63,708 nucleotides of DNA from Desulfocapsa sp. (GTDB taxonomy: Bacteria > Desulfobacterota > Desulfobulbia > Desulfobulbales > Desulfocapsaceae), in assembly GCA_013792135.1 (NCBI GenBank), contig VMSP01000103.1, forward strand, positions 1-63,708, in the 5' to 3' direction. Shown one piece after another: positions 33,806 to 42,673 of this stretch. The notes under the pieces are model-generated. The model saw only the letters and a program-made list of their open reading frames with translations, searched no databases and was not told where the DNA came from. Each line of letters starts with the position of its first letter. Position 1 is the stretch's first letter. Position numbers and translations under genes: made by a program.

Positions 33806-36049
33806 TTAAGCTGGAATATCCAGGGCTTTGCCATCCTTGGTCAGTTTAACAAAGTTGTTACGCATACCATGACATCCGGTCTCCGGGTCAATGGCGATCT
33901 TGGTGATCAGGCTCTGGTCGTCAACACCCTGGCCGACACCAGCAGTCAGCAATGGGTTGGCTGATCCATAGCCATGGTACATATAGACAGCATCTTTTCT
34001 GATACCCGGTGTTACCTTGACCGTGGTGGTGGTACGGGATTTAACCCCTTCACTGTTGATAAAACCAACGGTGTCTCCCTCTTTCAAACCAAGTTTGGCG
34101 GCAACTTCATTATTGAGCCATACAGGATTGGTTGACATCTCATGATTAAGCCAGACGTTGTTCTGGCTGCGGTTGAATGTATGTACAGGGGTACGGCCAT
34201 AGAGCAGTCGGGCATAACCAGCTGGCACCTCTTCTACAGCCTTATAGGTCGGAGCACCGGGGTGACCGGCAGCGGCGATCTCTTCATTAAACAGCTGAAC
34301 CATGAAGTCTTCAGGCACGCCATAAGGAGAGAAACCTGGCTGGAGATGAATGCCTCCCTCGGCCTTAACTGATGCCAGACTGATATTGGCTGATGCCAGG
34401 GTCTTATCCACAAGTTCTTCCAGGGTCTGAACCGGAATCTCTTTCTCGTGGCCCATACGTTTCGCGATTTCGTTAGTGATATAGACCTGATCCTTGCGCT
34501 CAAACATAGCTTCTACAAGGGGCATACGGGGGGCGATGAACTGGGTTGGTTCCTTGTCAGTAGCCTTAACCTTGCCAACTCCGGTTTTGATCTCGTCGTG
34601 ACGCTCAAGATAGGAGGACTCAGGCAAAAGAATATCGGCCCACATGGTTACATCGGTGGGCATGACATCGACGCACATGACAAAATCCATGGCGTTGAAA
34701 ACCTGCTTCATCTTCTCCTGATTGGGAATGGTCTGCATGGGGTTTTGACCCCAGACCACACAACCCTTGATTGGATAAGGCTTACCGCTGATCGCGCAGT
34801 CACGGATCAATTCGGTTGGAGTACCGGGAGGGTTGAAAGCATAAACCTTTTTATCTTTAAGGAAGTTGAGGTTGTGCTCATTGCCGTGCTCTTGCGGGGC
34901 CCAACTGGTCTTACCCAATTTGGCGGGATTTTTAGGTGGAACCCAGCCGCCTTTCACATAGTAGGCACCAAGGAGTGCGGTCAAACATGCGAGAGACCGT
35001 TCACGCTGGAAGTCATTGCCGTACCAGGATACGTGACGACCTGGATGGATGGCCACATTCGGGGCATTGGCAGCAAGCAGCTCCGCCACTTCTTTGATCT
35101 GCGCAGCTGGGATGTCACACTCTTTGGCTGCCTTGTCCAGGGTCCATTCGGAAATGGCCGTAGAAAACTTGTCAAAGCCGGAAGTATGCTTGGCCACAAA
35201 CTCTTTGTCATACTTATTGTTTTTAACCAGGTAGTTCATGATAGCCAGGAGATAGGCGGTATCGGTGCCTGGCTTGATCTGTACCCAGATGTCGGACTTG
35301 GCAGCAGCAGCGGAGTAGCGTGGATCAGCTACAACCAGTTTTGCGCCGCCCTGCAGACCTTTCATGTAAGACTTGATGTGGGAGACATGGATGTTTTCAC
35401 CCAGATGACTACCAACCAGGAAGATGACCTTGGTGTTGGACATATCAACCATCTCACCAGGGGCCTTGCCGATGGTATTTACGTAGGCTGAGTCGCGGAT
35501 ACCGCGGCACTGGAAGAAGGATGCCTCGCTCACATTGTGGGTGCCCACCGTGCGCTCAAAGAAGTGCATAGGATATTTGGCTGACGCACCATGGGGAAAT
35601 ACGCAGATTCCCTGAGGGCCATGCTGATCAACAACTGCTTTGAGCTTGGAGCCGCACTCGTCGAGTGCCTCTTTCCAGGAAATACGCTTCCAGACGGGCT
35701 CACCACGTTTTCCCACGTTTTTCAAGGGGTATTTCAAGCGGTCTACATCGTAGAGCAGTTTTACACCGGCGTTACCGCGGGCACAAATGGCTGAACCATT
35801 GTCAATGGACTTGGGGTTGCCCTCAAGTTTCATCAACTGGCCATCGCGAACCTTGCCCACCAGCTGACAGCGCCAGAAGCACATCTCGCACAGTCCGCCG
35901 ACAACAGTTGTGTCACCCATGGTGCCCTTTGGTTCAAGGGACGCCTTGGCAACACCTGTTTCTGCGGAGACGACCTTGGACAGAGGTATCGTGGCTGCTG
36001 CCAGGGATGCCGTCTGAAGGAACTTACGCCTCGTTAAGTTGAAAGCCAT
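33806..36049 (-). CDS. Molybdopterin oxidoreductase catalytic subunit (thiosulfate/polysulfide reductase type)
   Basis: 747 residues from ATG 36049, behind AGGAGGAAG. TAT signal (TRRKFLQTASLAAATIPLS) directs folded export to the periplasm. An N-terminal [4Fe-4S] group (CEMCFWRC...CARG), a bis-MGD core and C181 in FFQCRGIRDSAY as likely Mo ligand follow. Length and motifs fit the PhsA/PsrA (thiosulfate/polysulfide) branch of the DMSO reductase family. Arsenate reductase ArrA is larger, so it is less likely. Substrate is inferred, not shown. Operon order: TorD-like chaperone, this gene, then the Fe-S subunit. Confidence 0.85.
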   Translation of the reverse strand: MAFNLTRRKFLQTASLAAATIPLSKVVSAETGVAKASLEPKGTMGDTTVVGGLCEMCFWRCQLVGKVRDGQLMKLEGNPKSIDNGSAICARGNAGVKLLYDVDRLKYPLKNVGKRGEPVWKRISWKEALDECGSKLKAVVDQHGPQGICVFPHGASAKYPMHFFERTVGTHNVSEASFFQCRGIRDSAYVNTIGKAPGEMVDMSNTKVIFLVGSHLGENIHVSHIKSYMKGLQGGAKLVVADPRYSAAAAKSDIWVQIKPGTDTAYLLAIMNYLVKNNKYDKEFVAKHTSGFDKFSTAISEWTLDKAAKECDIPAAQIKEVAELLAANAPNVAIHPGRHVSWYGNDFQRERSLACLTALLGAYYVKGGWVPPKNPAKLGKTSWAPQEHGNEHNLNFLKDKKVYAFNPPGTPTELIRDCAISGKPYPIKGCVVWGQNPMQTIPNQEKMKQVFNAMDFVMCVDVMPTDVTMWADILLPESSYLERHDEIKTGVGKVKATDKEPTQFIAPRMPLVEAMFERKDQVYITNEIAKRMGHEKEIPVQTLEELVDKTLASANISLASVKAEGGIHLQPGFSPYGVPEDFMVQLFNEEIAAAGHPGAPTYKAVEEVPAGYARLLYGRTPVHTFNRSQNNVWLNHEMSTNPVWLNNEVAAKLGLKEGDTVGFINSEGVKSRTTTTVKVTPGIRKDAVYMYHGYGSANPLLTAGVGQGVDDQSLITKIAIDPETGCHGMRNNFVKLTKDGKALDIPA

Positions 36050-36614
36050 CTTCCTCTTCCTCCTTTGTAAAAGAATCAATTAGGGTTACAACCATCCTGT
36101 AATAAGGATGGCGGGTTTCTTCTGCGACTCGGGGGCAAAATTGTTTGTACCAGGGTCTAAACAGCTTGCTGAGAAATTCTTCCTCTCCTGTGAAATCTTC
36201 CTCTTCAGCCAGGAGTGAAAGGAATTCAAGTTCGTGAACCAGATGATCAGGGAGGTCTGCATTGTCCTCCATCGTAAAACCTTTTTCTCGGTAAAAACTA
36301 AGGGTCCTAAGGGCAAAGGATCCCTGAATGGACTTATCCATGTAGACAGAGGCAAAAGGCGGGGCGACCACGTGGGGAACACCATTTATGAACAAACGGG
36401 TGTATTCTATCTGCAGGTCTTCGATAAAGTCTGAAGAGTGTTCCAGGGCGTTTCGTATTTCTTTTCCTTCTGTTATTGCACCAAAAGTACCCAGAAGATT
36501 GTAGAAGACATTAAAAAAGTCATCATTCATCCATTCCGAATCAGGGTATTGCATGCATTGGGCCATGAAGCGATACAGGGAGGCTATATCCTGGGATGTG
36601 TTTGATTCTGACAT
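36024..36614 (-). CDS. TorD/DmsD-family molybdoenzyme chaperone
   Basis: 196 residues, all-helical, with the family segment EYTRLFINGVPHVVAPPFASVY and LPDHLVHELEFLSLLAEEE. Such chaperones bind the TAT signal and apo-catalytic subunit until cofactor is inserted. Its gene overlaps the start of the catalytic-subunit gene by 26 bases, which supports a dedicated role in maturing that enzyme. Confidence 0.9.
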   Translation of the reverse strand: MSESNTSQDIASLYRFMAQCMQYPDSEWMNDDFFNVFYNLLGTFGAITEGKEIRNALEHSSDFIEDLQIEYTRLFINGVPHVVAPPFASVYMDKSIQGSFALRTLSFYREKGFTMEDNADLPDHLVHELEFLSLLAEEEDFTGEEEFLSKLFRPWYKQFCPRVAEETRHPYYRMVVTLIDSFTKEEEEDGFQLNEA

Positions 36615-36886
36615 AAAGAATAAAAGTATGAGAGTATATGAATGTGTTTCATGGAATAACCCGAGAAGTTCAGGTAAGAGAAAGTATCTCTTTTGGCAAC
36701 AGATGTATCCATGATTAACTGTTAATAATAATTAGCTAAATAGCGTAGCGAATATTAACAGACCTGTCAAGAGACAACGATTTACTTATTGCATAGGGAC
36801 GTATATTTCTTGATAAGAATGGTTTTTTGGTAAGACGATGCGCTATAGTCCATCATCACTGGGAGTTGTACTTCGAAGTTGAATCC

Positions 36887-36975
36887 GCCGCCCATTAGAG
36901 GGCTTTATTTGTAGCAGATTTTCCACTTAAAGGCTTGTTCAAATTTTCGGGAAAATCTCTCTCCTAATGGGCAGC
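36887..36975. repeat. Nested inverted repeat at the 3' end of the regulator gene
   Basis: Outer arms GCCGCCCATTAGAG / CTCCTAATGGGCAGC enclose AGATTTTCC (36916-36924) and GGAAAATCT (36950-36958). It overlaps the stop codon of the minus-strand regulator and may act as its terminator or be a REP-like element. The remainder of 36615-36886, upstream of the chaperone gene, shows no spaced -24/-12 box that I trust. Confidence 0.5.
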
Positions 36976-38352
36976 TTTATTCACAGTGATATTGTGTTTT
37001 TTTAATTGCTTCCAGAGTGTTACCCTGGATATTCCCAGGATTCTAGCTGCTTCAGACTTATTTTCTCCACTCTGATGAAGTGCATCCAGTAATTGTTGGC
37101 GTCGGTCAGTGGGATGCTGCTTGCGTCTGTCCGTTTTGTTCTGGGTTAATGCGTTTCTGAAATTGGCAGGCAGGTGATCGGGAGTAATCTCCCCGCTTGG
37201 GCAGATGACAAAGCAGTAATCGATTACATTGATGAGCTCCCGAATATTGCCCGGCCAGTGATAAGAAAAGAGGAGGTCGAGTGCTTCTGTGTTCATTGCA
37301 CTGATTTCTTTATTGTTTTTCAGGCGTCCCCGCTCCAGGAAGGTTTTAATAAGCAGAGGGAGATCTTCCAACCTCTGCCGTAAGGGGGGGATGATGATGG
37401 GAATAACGCCTATCCTGTAATAAAAATCATTACGAAATTTTCCTTCATCCATGAGTTGATTGAGGTTTTGATTGGTGGCTGAGATAAGGCGTACATCAAT
37501 GGGAACAGGTTGGTGATCTCCCACTCGTTCGATCTCGTGTTCCTGTAGAACCCGTAACAATTTGGTCTGGGTTGAGAGAGGCAGGTCTCCGACCTCATCA
37601 AGAAGAATGGTTCCATGGTCAGCTGCCTCGAAACGGCCGATTCTGGTTTTGTCAGCTCCGGCAAAGGCGCCTTTGGCATGACCAAACAATTCACTCTCCA
37701 GGAGATTCTCATTTAAGGCCGCACAGTTTACCTTGATGAAAGGTCCATTTTTTCTGTCACTTAAGCGATGAATGGCGTTGGAAACCAGCTCTTTGCCGGT
37801 GCCGCTTTCTCCGTAGATGATCACTGGGGCCGTTGATTGTGCGGCGCTCCTTATCACTTCATAGACCTGGCGCATGGCCAGGCTGTTGCCGATGAGTCCG
37901 TGGAAGCCATCTTCCTGATTCAGGTGCTTCCGAAGGTCGGTGATTGTTTTTTCCTTGGCCGTGAGTGAACTCAGGTCAGTCACGGTCTCCACCCCGGCAA
38001 CAACCTGTCCTTCTGCATTGGTAAGGACTGTTGCATTTTTCAAAACATTGAGTCTGGTACCGTCTTTACATCGCAAAATGCAGTGGAGATCTTGGACATC
38101 GCCTTTGAGGAAAAGGGTGCAGGACAAAGTTGGTTGTCCTGCCTTCTGGGAATGACAGTTGTCACATTCAAGAATGTTGCATGATTTTCCCTCCATCTCA
38201 TTTTTTTCATAACCCAGCATCTTCTCAAGGGCATAGTTGGCATAGAGGATTTGGCCAGAGGGGGTGACCAGCATCAGGCCCTCCTTCATATTTTCAACAA
38301 CGCCTTTCCAGTTGTCGCAAAAATAGTCTTGCAATGTTTCCTTTTGGGTCAT
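36964..38352 (-). CDS. PAS-sensing sigma-54 activator, likely regulator of the molybdoenzyme operon
   Basis: 462 residues from ATG 38352. The PAS domain (~15-120) carries a cysteine group, CNILECDNCHSQ...SCTLF, seen in PAS regulators of anaerobes and suggestive of a redox or metal site. AAA+ (~150-380): Walker A GESGTGKE, Walker B ILLDEVGDLP, with the sigma-54 loop reading GAFAGA. Fis-type HTH at the C-terminus (SEAARILGISRVTLWKQLK). No receiver, so it senses its signal directly. It lies upstream of, and is co-directional with, torD-phsA-phsB. Confidence 0.88.
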   Translation of the reverse strand: MTQKETLQDYFCDNWKGVVENMKEGLMLVTPSGQILYANYALEKMLGYEKNEMEGKSCNILECDNCHSQKAGQPTLSCTLFLKGDVQDLHCILRCKDGTRLNVLKNATVLTNAEGQVVAGVETVTDLSSLTAKEKTITDLRKHLNQEDGFHGLIGNSLAMRQVYEVIRSAAQSTAPVIIYGESGTGKELVSNAIHRLSDRKNGPFIKVNCAALNENLLESELFGHAKGAFAGADKTRIGRFEAADHGTILLDEVGDLPLSTQTKLLRVLQEHEIERVGDHQPVPIDVRLISATNQNLNQLMDEGKFRNDFYYRIGVIPIIIPPLRQRLEDLPLLIKTFLERGRLKNNKEISAMNTEALDLLFSYHWPGNIRELINVIDYCFVICPSGEITPDHLPANFRNALTQNKTDRRKQHPTDRRQQLLDALHQSGENKSEAARILGISRVTLWKQLKKHNITVNKAAH

Positions 38353-38543
38353 GGTGGCTGTCTTGTTGTGAGGGAGGTTAGGAGCCGAGATAATAAGAAG
38401 TCTGGCAAAAAATATTGTTAACAATGTTAACATTGTTTTTTGAAAGTGTTAAGTGAAATGTTAACAGAAAAGTTTTGTGGGAATCAATGTTGTGATGAGC
38501 CAATTGAAGAGTGAGGTCGGAGTATGTCTTCAGTGAGTAGCAA

Positions 38544-38584
38544 TAAAAAAAGGAGTTTCAGGCTGACGCCTGAAACTCCTTTTT
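38544..38584 (-). terminator. Terminator of tRNA-His
   Basis: AGGAGTTTCAGGC-TGAC-GCCTGAAACTCCT with A-run and T-run on opposite ends, immediately after the tRNA-His 3' end on the minus strand. Confidence 0.85.
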
Positions 38585-38591
38585 CCATGGG

Positions 38592-38669
38592 TGGGGTGAA
38601 TGATGGGACTCGAACCCACGACCGCCTGGACCACAACCAAGTGCTGCCACCAACTGAGCTACATTCACC
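38592..38669 (-). tRNA. tRNA-His (GTG)
   Basis: Complete cloverleaf on the minus strand: acceptor GTGAATG/CATTCAC with the extra 5' G (38669) typical of tRNA-His, D arm AGCTCAGTTGG, anticodon loop TTGTGGT, T arm GTGGG-TTCGAGT-CCCAT and encoded CCA. Discriminator C as expected for histidine. Confidence 0.95.
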
Positions 38670-38844
38670 ACATAATAATTTTATTATTATTATTATTGTG
38701 TTGCCTTTTATACCCGTTGGCTAAGGTTTTTGCAAGGGTAAAATGTAGGCACAGCCAAGGAATGAAGAAGCTTCTTGTCTCATTCTTTGGCTGTGTCTTG
38801 GTGTCAATTAAGTTCAGTGGGGAAAATTGTAAAGGGGCAATTAC

Positions 38845-39495
38845 TTACATGTCTGCCTGGCAGTGCATGCATTTTTGGGCCTGGGCCTTGATGAGTTCGG
38901 CACAGTGCGGGCACTCTTTTTTAAAGTGGGCTTTGAGGATGTCGCTGATAATCATGCTGCACTCCTGGGTCAGGGATGTGTCTCTGAAGGTGTGATTCCT
39001 GATGGGATCAATGCAGGAAAGATCGTTGAGTTGTCTCAGGCAGGCGATAGCCTTTTGTCTGTTGGCAAGGTGTGCAGATTCGTCAAGAATTAGTGTCAGA
39101 ACTGGGGTGAGATTATGTCCTTCCACGCACGTTTCAAGGGCGGCCTTTGCTTCCTGTTCCTTAAGGTATCGTTTGTTTTGCATTTTCACCGCCTCTGTGT
39201 CAATTAAGCTACCGGTGAAGGCATATTCACTGGCAACCATCATTACGTTCTGTTCTTTACTTCCTGGTAACTGCATGCGGCGATACGATCCCTTGTGGCC
39301 GTACTTGAGCTCAACATGCTCCCATCCATTTTTAAAAACGGGGCATTCATTGTTCAGGCAGATAAACAAGACCTCTGACCCCCAGCCAAGGCCATCGCCG
39401 ACATGGACAGGGGGGGCTTCGCAACAGGACATCTCGGTCTGGCAGCTGGGGCAGATATGAACTTCGTCTAGATAACTGAAATCACGGCTAAACAT
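38845..39495 (-). CDS. Zinc-ribbon protein of unknown function
   Basis: 216 residues. N-terminal CPSCQ...SCC and CLNNECPVF groups and a C-terminal ribbon CPHCAELIKAQAQKCMHCQ, which is a common double-CXXC tail. The middle (~110-185) is helical. AGGAG lies before ATG. No membrane segment. Function not recognised. Confidence 0.75.
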   Translation of the reverse strand: MFSRDFSYLDEVHICPSCQTEMSCCEAPPVHVGDGLGWGSEVLFICLNNECPVFKNGWEHVELKYGHKGSYRRMQLPGSKEQNVMMVASEYAFTGSLIDTEAVKMQNKRYLKEQEAKAALETCVEGHNLTPVLTLILDESAHLANRQKAIACLRQLNDLSCIDPIRNHTFRDTSLTQECSMIISDILKAHFKKECPHCAELIKAQAQKCMHCQADM

Positions 39496-39655
39496 ATGTA
39501 TTTCTCCTGAAAGGGGATAAAGATATTTATGAAAAAATTAGGGGGTATAATTACTCGCTTGAGATCTTTAAAAACTAATGAGTTTCTTGGTTGCTTTGCC
39601 GGAAAGATTCCGGGGGCGCGCATTGTGTTCCTTCAGACCGAAGGATTGACGGGCC

Positions 39656-39802
39656 TCAGCCAGGGCCTTTTATCCATCCATAGAAATAGAGAAGGAGGAG
39701 CCAGCCAGCCAGGATTAGAACAAAGAGGCTGTTGCTTGATCGTCTTTTATCTGTTGGTGGTCTCTGGACCAAGTCGTCGCAGCTGTTCTGGTTTTCTGTC
39801 AC
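39656..39802 (-). CDS. 48-residue single-helix membrane protein
   Basis: GTG at 39802, 1 base past the pheA-tyrA stop and preceded by GAGG, opens MTENQNSCDDLVQRPPTDKR followed by one membrane helix (LFVLILAGWLLLLYFYGW) and IKGPG. The tight coupling and the clean helix favour a real gene. It is too short to assign a role. Confidence 0.55.
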   Translation of the reverse strand: MTENQNSCDDLVQRPPTDKRRSSNSLFVLILAGWLLLLYFYGWIKGPG

Positions 39803-39803
39803 C

Positions 39804-41501
39804 TTAAACCTCGCCCTTCATCCCTGCCCTTGTTAAGACCTCATCAACTGCGCGGGCCTGCTTCATCCTGGCATCAAGGAAAGCGGGAGTCAGATAGGTG
39901 CGGTTTTGATCCATCAAATCACAGAGCTTGGTGATTTTTCCTCCTTCCGCCAGATCAATGATCTCCAATAGATTTTCGGCAAAACTGCGCACGATTTTTC
40001 TGCCGTCACCACCAGTGGCCATGATCTCAGCATAGGTGCGAGGATTCTGGTTATGCACCCGGGCCATGGCCAGAATGCCGTAACGGGAGGTGAGGGTTGA
40101 GTGGCTGCCTATATCCTTGCAGTCGATTCCGTGTTGTCTCAAGGCACTGGCCATGGCCACGGAGATAATAGTCGGTAATTTCTGGCCGACTCCCATGAGC
40201 AGATCATGTTTGTCCGGGGTGTCCTGGAAAATGTCCGCACCGTGTTTGTAGAGAAAGGCCTCAAATTCTCCACAGAAACCGCCACTGCGAGGAGTTCGAA
40301 CCACGGAGGCGTTTTTGTCTTTCATAGTCACTGCCTGGGGGCCCCAGAGGTTATGGACCAGCATGATCTCCACGCCCTGTCTGGTGACCTCCATGGCAGC
40401 TTTCAAGGTGTTTTCAGATTCACCCGCAAGCAGGATCAGGGCCTGGCCGTCTTGCAACAGCCCCCCGTATTGACGGATAGTGTCAACCGTGACTGAGATG
40501 GGGACGCAGATGATAACGACATCAACCTGGGGGATCATCTCCTCAGGCCGCAGGGTGGTGGATCGCCCGGTCATCAGGGTGCGGTAGCCTTCATTCTCGA
40601 GGCGATCGGCAAACCAGCTGCTCATGTCGCCTGTACCGATGAAGCCGAAGGTCTTGATCTTCTTGACCCGCATGTCAACACGGGGGAAGGAGCCAAGAAG
40701 TTTCAGGCAATCTTCTTCCTGGATGATATTCTTTTCGATACTTTCCAGGGCGCGGCTGAGGCGTTCGTCGCCGATGTGGCCCTCCACCTCGATGTAAATC
40801 TGCAACTTCTGGGTCCTGATGTCGTTTTCCGAACGAAGATCCAGAATGTTGATGCCGCGACGGGTGAATTCGCCGAGAATGTCAACAAGAACGCCAACCC
40901 GGTCTTTGAGGGGTCGGGTGATGATGGCAGTGGCGTCATAACCAGTCTGGATGGCCAAATTTGAACCAAGGACGGCAAAACGGGTGCGGTTATGAGGGAC
41001 AACTTCCCTGGTTATGATTTCCAGGCCATGTCGGTGCAGTAGCTCTTCCGATTCAATAACTGCTTGATCCAGGATATTACGGTTCTTGATATCGGCCAGG
41101 GCCACGTCGATATCCTGGACTGTCATCAGGGTGGCCGTTGGGTAGTATTCTGCTATAAAGTCTTCGCACTGCTTGAAGACCGAGCCACGACCTACGATGG
41201 TCTTTATCTGTCTCGTTCCGTCTTGTTGTTGCAGGGCGCCCAGAGACAGATGAATGGGGAGGACAATATTGTCAATCCAGTACCCTTCTTCGAGTTGTTC
41301 CATGAGGCGGAAATACTCTTTGATCTCACCTTCCCGGGTATTGTAGATAGGGATGAGTGCCAGATCTGTTTCTTCACTGATGAAGGCATTGATAATGTCA
41401 GGAATCCGGTTGTAAAAGCGAAGAATGGCGTCAGTGGCGTATTTACGTGCGGCCTGACAACCGGCTGAGCCATCGGGCCCGAGAGTGGCAATGCTGATCA
41501 T
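39804..41501 (-). CDS. pheA-tyrA: Fused prephenate dehydratase-ACT-prephenate dehydrogenase
   Basis: 565 residues. Residues 1-~180 are a prephenate dehydratase domain (ATLGPDGSAG start, catalytic NRTRFAV). ~190-270 is an ACT domain for allosteric feedback. ~285-565 is a TyrA-type NAD-dependent dehydrogenase (GFIGTGDMSSWFADRL nucleotide motif, VHNLWGP). It would send prephenate to both phenylpyruvate and hydroxyphenylpyruvate. No chorismate mutase domain is present. The order PheA-ACT-TyrA in one chain is unusual. Nothing interrupts the frame. Confidence 0.85.
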   Translation of the reverse strand: MISIATLGPDGSAGCQAARKYATDAILRFYNRIPDIINAFISEETDLALIPIYNTREGEIKEYFRLMEQLEEGYWIDNIVLPIHLSLGALQQQDGTRQIKTIVGRGSVFKQCEDFIAEYYPTATLMTVQDIDVALADIKNRNILDQAVIESEELLHRHGLEIITREVVPHNRTRFAVLGSNLAIQTGYDATAIITRPLKDRVGVLVDILGEFTRRGINILDLRSENDIRTQKLQIYIEVEGHIGDERLSRALESIEKNIIQEEDCLKLLGSFPRVDMRVKKIKTFGFIGTGDMSSWFADRLENEGYRTLMTGRSTTLRPEEMIPQVDVVIICVPISVTVDTIRQYGGLLQDGQALILLAGESENTLKAAMEVTRQGVEIMLVHNLWGPQAVTMKDKNASVVRTPRSGGFCGEFEAFLYKHGADIFQDTPDKHDLLMGVGQKLPTIISVAMASALRQHGIDCKDIGSHSTLTSRYGILAMARVHNQNPRTYAEIMATGGDGRKIVRSFAENLLEIIDLAEGGKITKLCDLMDQNRTYLTPAFLDARMKQARAVDEVLTRAGMKGEV

Positions 41502-41741
41502 GACTGATTCTGCTGGATAGTGATGCTAAAAGTGTTAAGCCGCTGAAACTGAAGAATATTTGCTTTCAGCAAAAACGGCATAAGGCATCGTGACGAAATG
41601 GTTAGAGAATCTTTTCCGTTACGGCCATTGAACAGTACGCAAACTATTTCGCCAGAATAAACATTATCAGCGGCTAAGGCAAGTGTTTAAGGTGTGATTG
41701 GATGATTTGTGGTTCAGGTGGAATGATGCGGAGGGGGTAGG

Positions 41742-41782
41742 AATCGGGTGAAGAGAAAAATGATGGTTCTCATCACCCGATT
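41742..41782. repeat. Stem-loop AATCGGGTGA / TCACCCGATT
   Basis: Ten-base perfect arms, about 25 bases past the SH3b gene's stop on the minus strand. There is no T-run, so terminator strength is doubtful. The rest of 41502-41741 shows no feature. Confidence 0.55.
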
Positions 41783-41805
41783 AATACCGGGGAAGGATAT
41801 TGGAA

Positions 41806-42273
41806 TCAGGGCCAGAGGAGTGTTTTGTGGATCCAGCCTTCTGTGCCTTTGGCGTGTTTTACCTTGACCCAGTCACCTTTTGAGGAGATCTTGGTCAGGA
41901 CCACTCCGCGCTCGATATTGGCGACAATTGCGCTATTGGTTGACGGCTCGGAGCGCATATTTATTGTATTTTGGGCGTTAACAATGAGGGTGTTACCGGG
42001 GCCCACCAGCGTCTTGTGAATCCAACCGCTGTCATTTTCAAAGTCAGAGATTTTCAACCAATCTCCTTTCTTTTCCACGATCTTCAGAGGGTATCCTTGA
42101 AAAAGTTCCATGGCTATTTGATCATCAGTACTGGGGCCAGTACGTACATTGATGCCATCTGATTTGACACTGACTGTTTCCGCGTAAAGAGTAGACGTGC
42201 TCAGCAGAACAAGTGCGCTGCAGGTAATAAGACATCGGGTGAAAATGTGTGACAGACGAATTTGCGTGCTCAT
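41806..42273 (-). CDS. Periplasmic protein with two SH3b domains
   Basis: 155 residues from ATG 42273. A signal peptide (~1-33, ending TLYA) is followed by two SH3-like domains (~36-90 and ~95-155), each with the NVRTGPSTD/NMRSEPSTN and GWIHKTL motifs. Bacterial SH3b domains bind peptidoglycan or peptide stems. No enzyme domain is attached. Confidence 0.85.
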   Translation of the reverse strand: MSTQIRLSHIFTRCLITCSALVLLSTSTLYAETVSVKSDGINVRTGPSTDDQIAMELFQGYPLKIVEKKGDWLKISDFENDSGWIHKTLVGPGNTLIVNAQNTINMRSEPSTNSAIVANIERGVVLTKISSKGDWVKVKHAKGTEGWIHKTLLWP

Positions 42274-42673
42274 GATTTTTATGTATCCTGATTGAGTCAA
42301 ACTTGAGAGGGGTGCCTTGAGATCGTCGAACGGTCAATCCGTCCCACTCAACAAAAAGTCTGATTTTTTTAAGGCATCCTTTGAAAAAAATCAGCTTAAA
42401 ACTTATCAAACCAATTTGTCTATATATCATTAATGCTTTTTTAAGTCAAACTTCAAGTCCTTTTTTTTGAAAAAAAGTTCTTTATCTCTTTGTTGTTATA
42501 GTGTTATTTTTTAAGTGTGAAGGATGCCTTTTTGCGGGGCATGGCTATTTGTTATCTCTTTAGTGTTGATTTATGTCGGTTTACCGTCTTAAATGCTTGC
42601 CTTAAAATACTGCCCTTTTGTTTTGATCTCGATCCGATATTGATATGAACCAGAAAATAAGCAGGGAATAAGT
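42274..42673 (+). other. Leader region of the cobalamin operon, structured but no B12 box
   Basis: About 400 bases. A hairpin CTGATTTTTTT / AAAAAAATCAG (42360-42370, 42384-42394) encloses AAGGCATCCTT (42371-42381), which is complementary to AAGGATGCCTT at 42520-42530, so alternative folds are possible. No GCCACTG cobalamin-riboswitch box was found. Poly-T tracts are frequent. Confidence 0.45.

Noticed and set aside
34448-35491. 347-codon plus-strand open frame opposite the molybdoenzyme
   Set aside because: Translation has no recognisable fold; it mirrors the conserved catalytic subunit.
36700-36720. Sigma-54 promoter for the torD-phs operon (minus strand TGGATACATCTGTTGCC)
   Set aside because: The GG and GC elements are 11 bases apart instead of 10, and the -24 element lacks CAC.
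39529-39807. 92-codon plus-strand open frame
   Set aside because: Weak coding character; it overlaps the better-supported 48-residue minus-strand gene.
42274-42673. Cobalamin riboswitch before cbiG
   Set aside because: No GCCACTG-type B12 box or matching core could be found on the plus strand.
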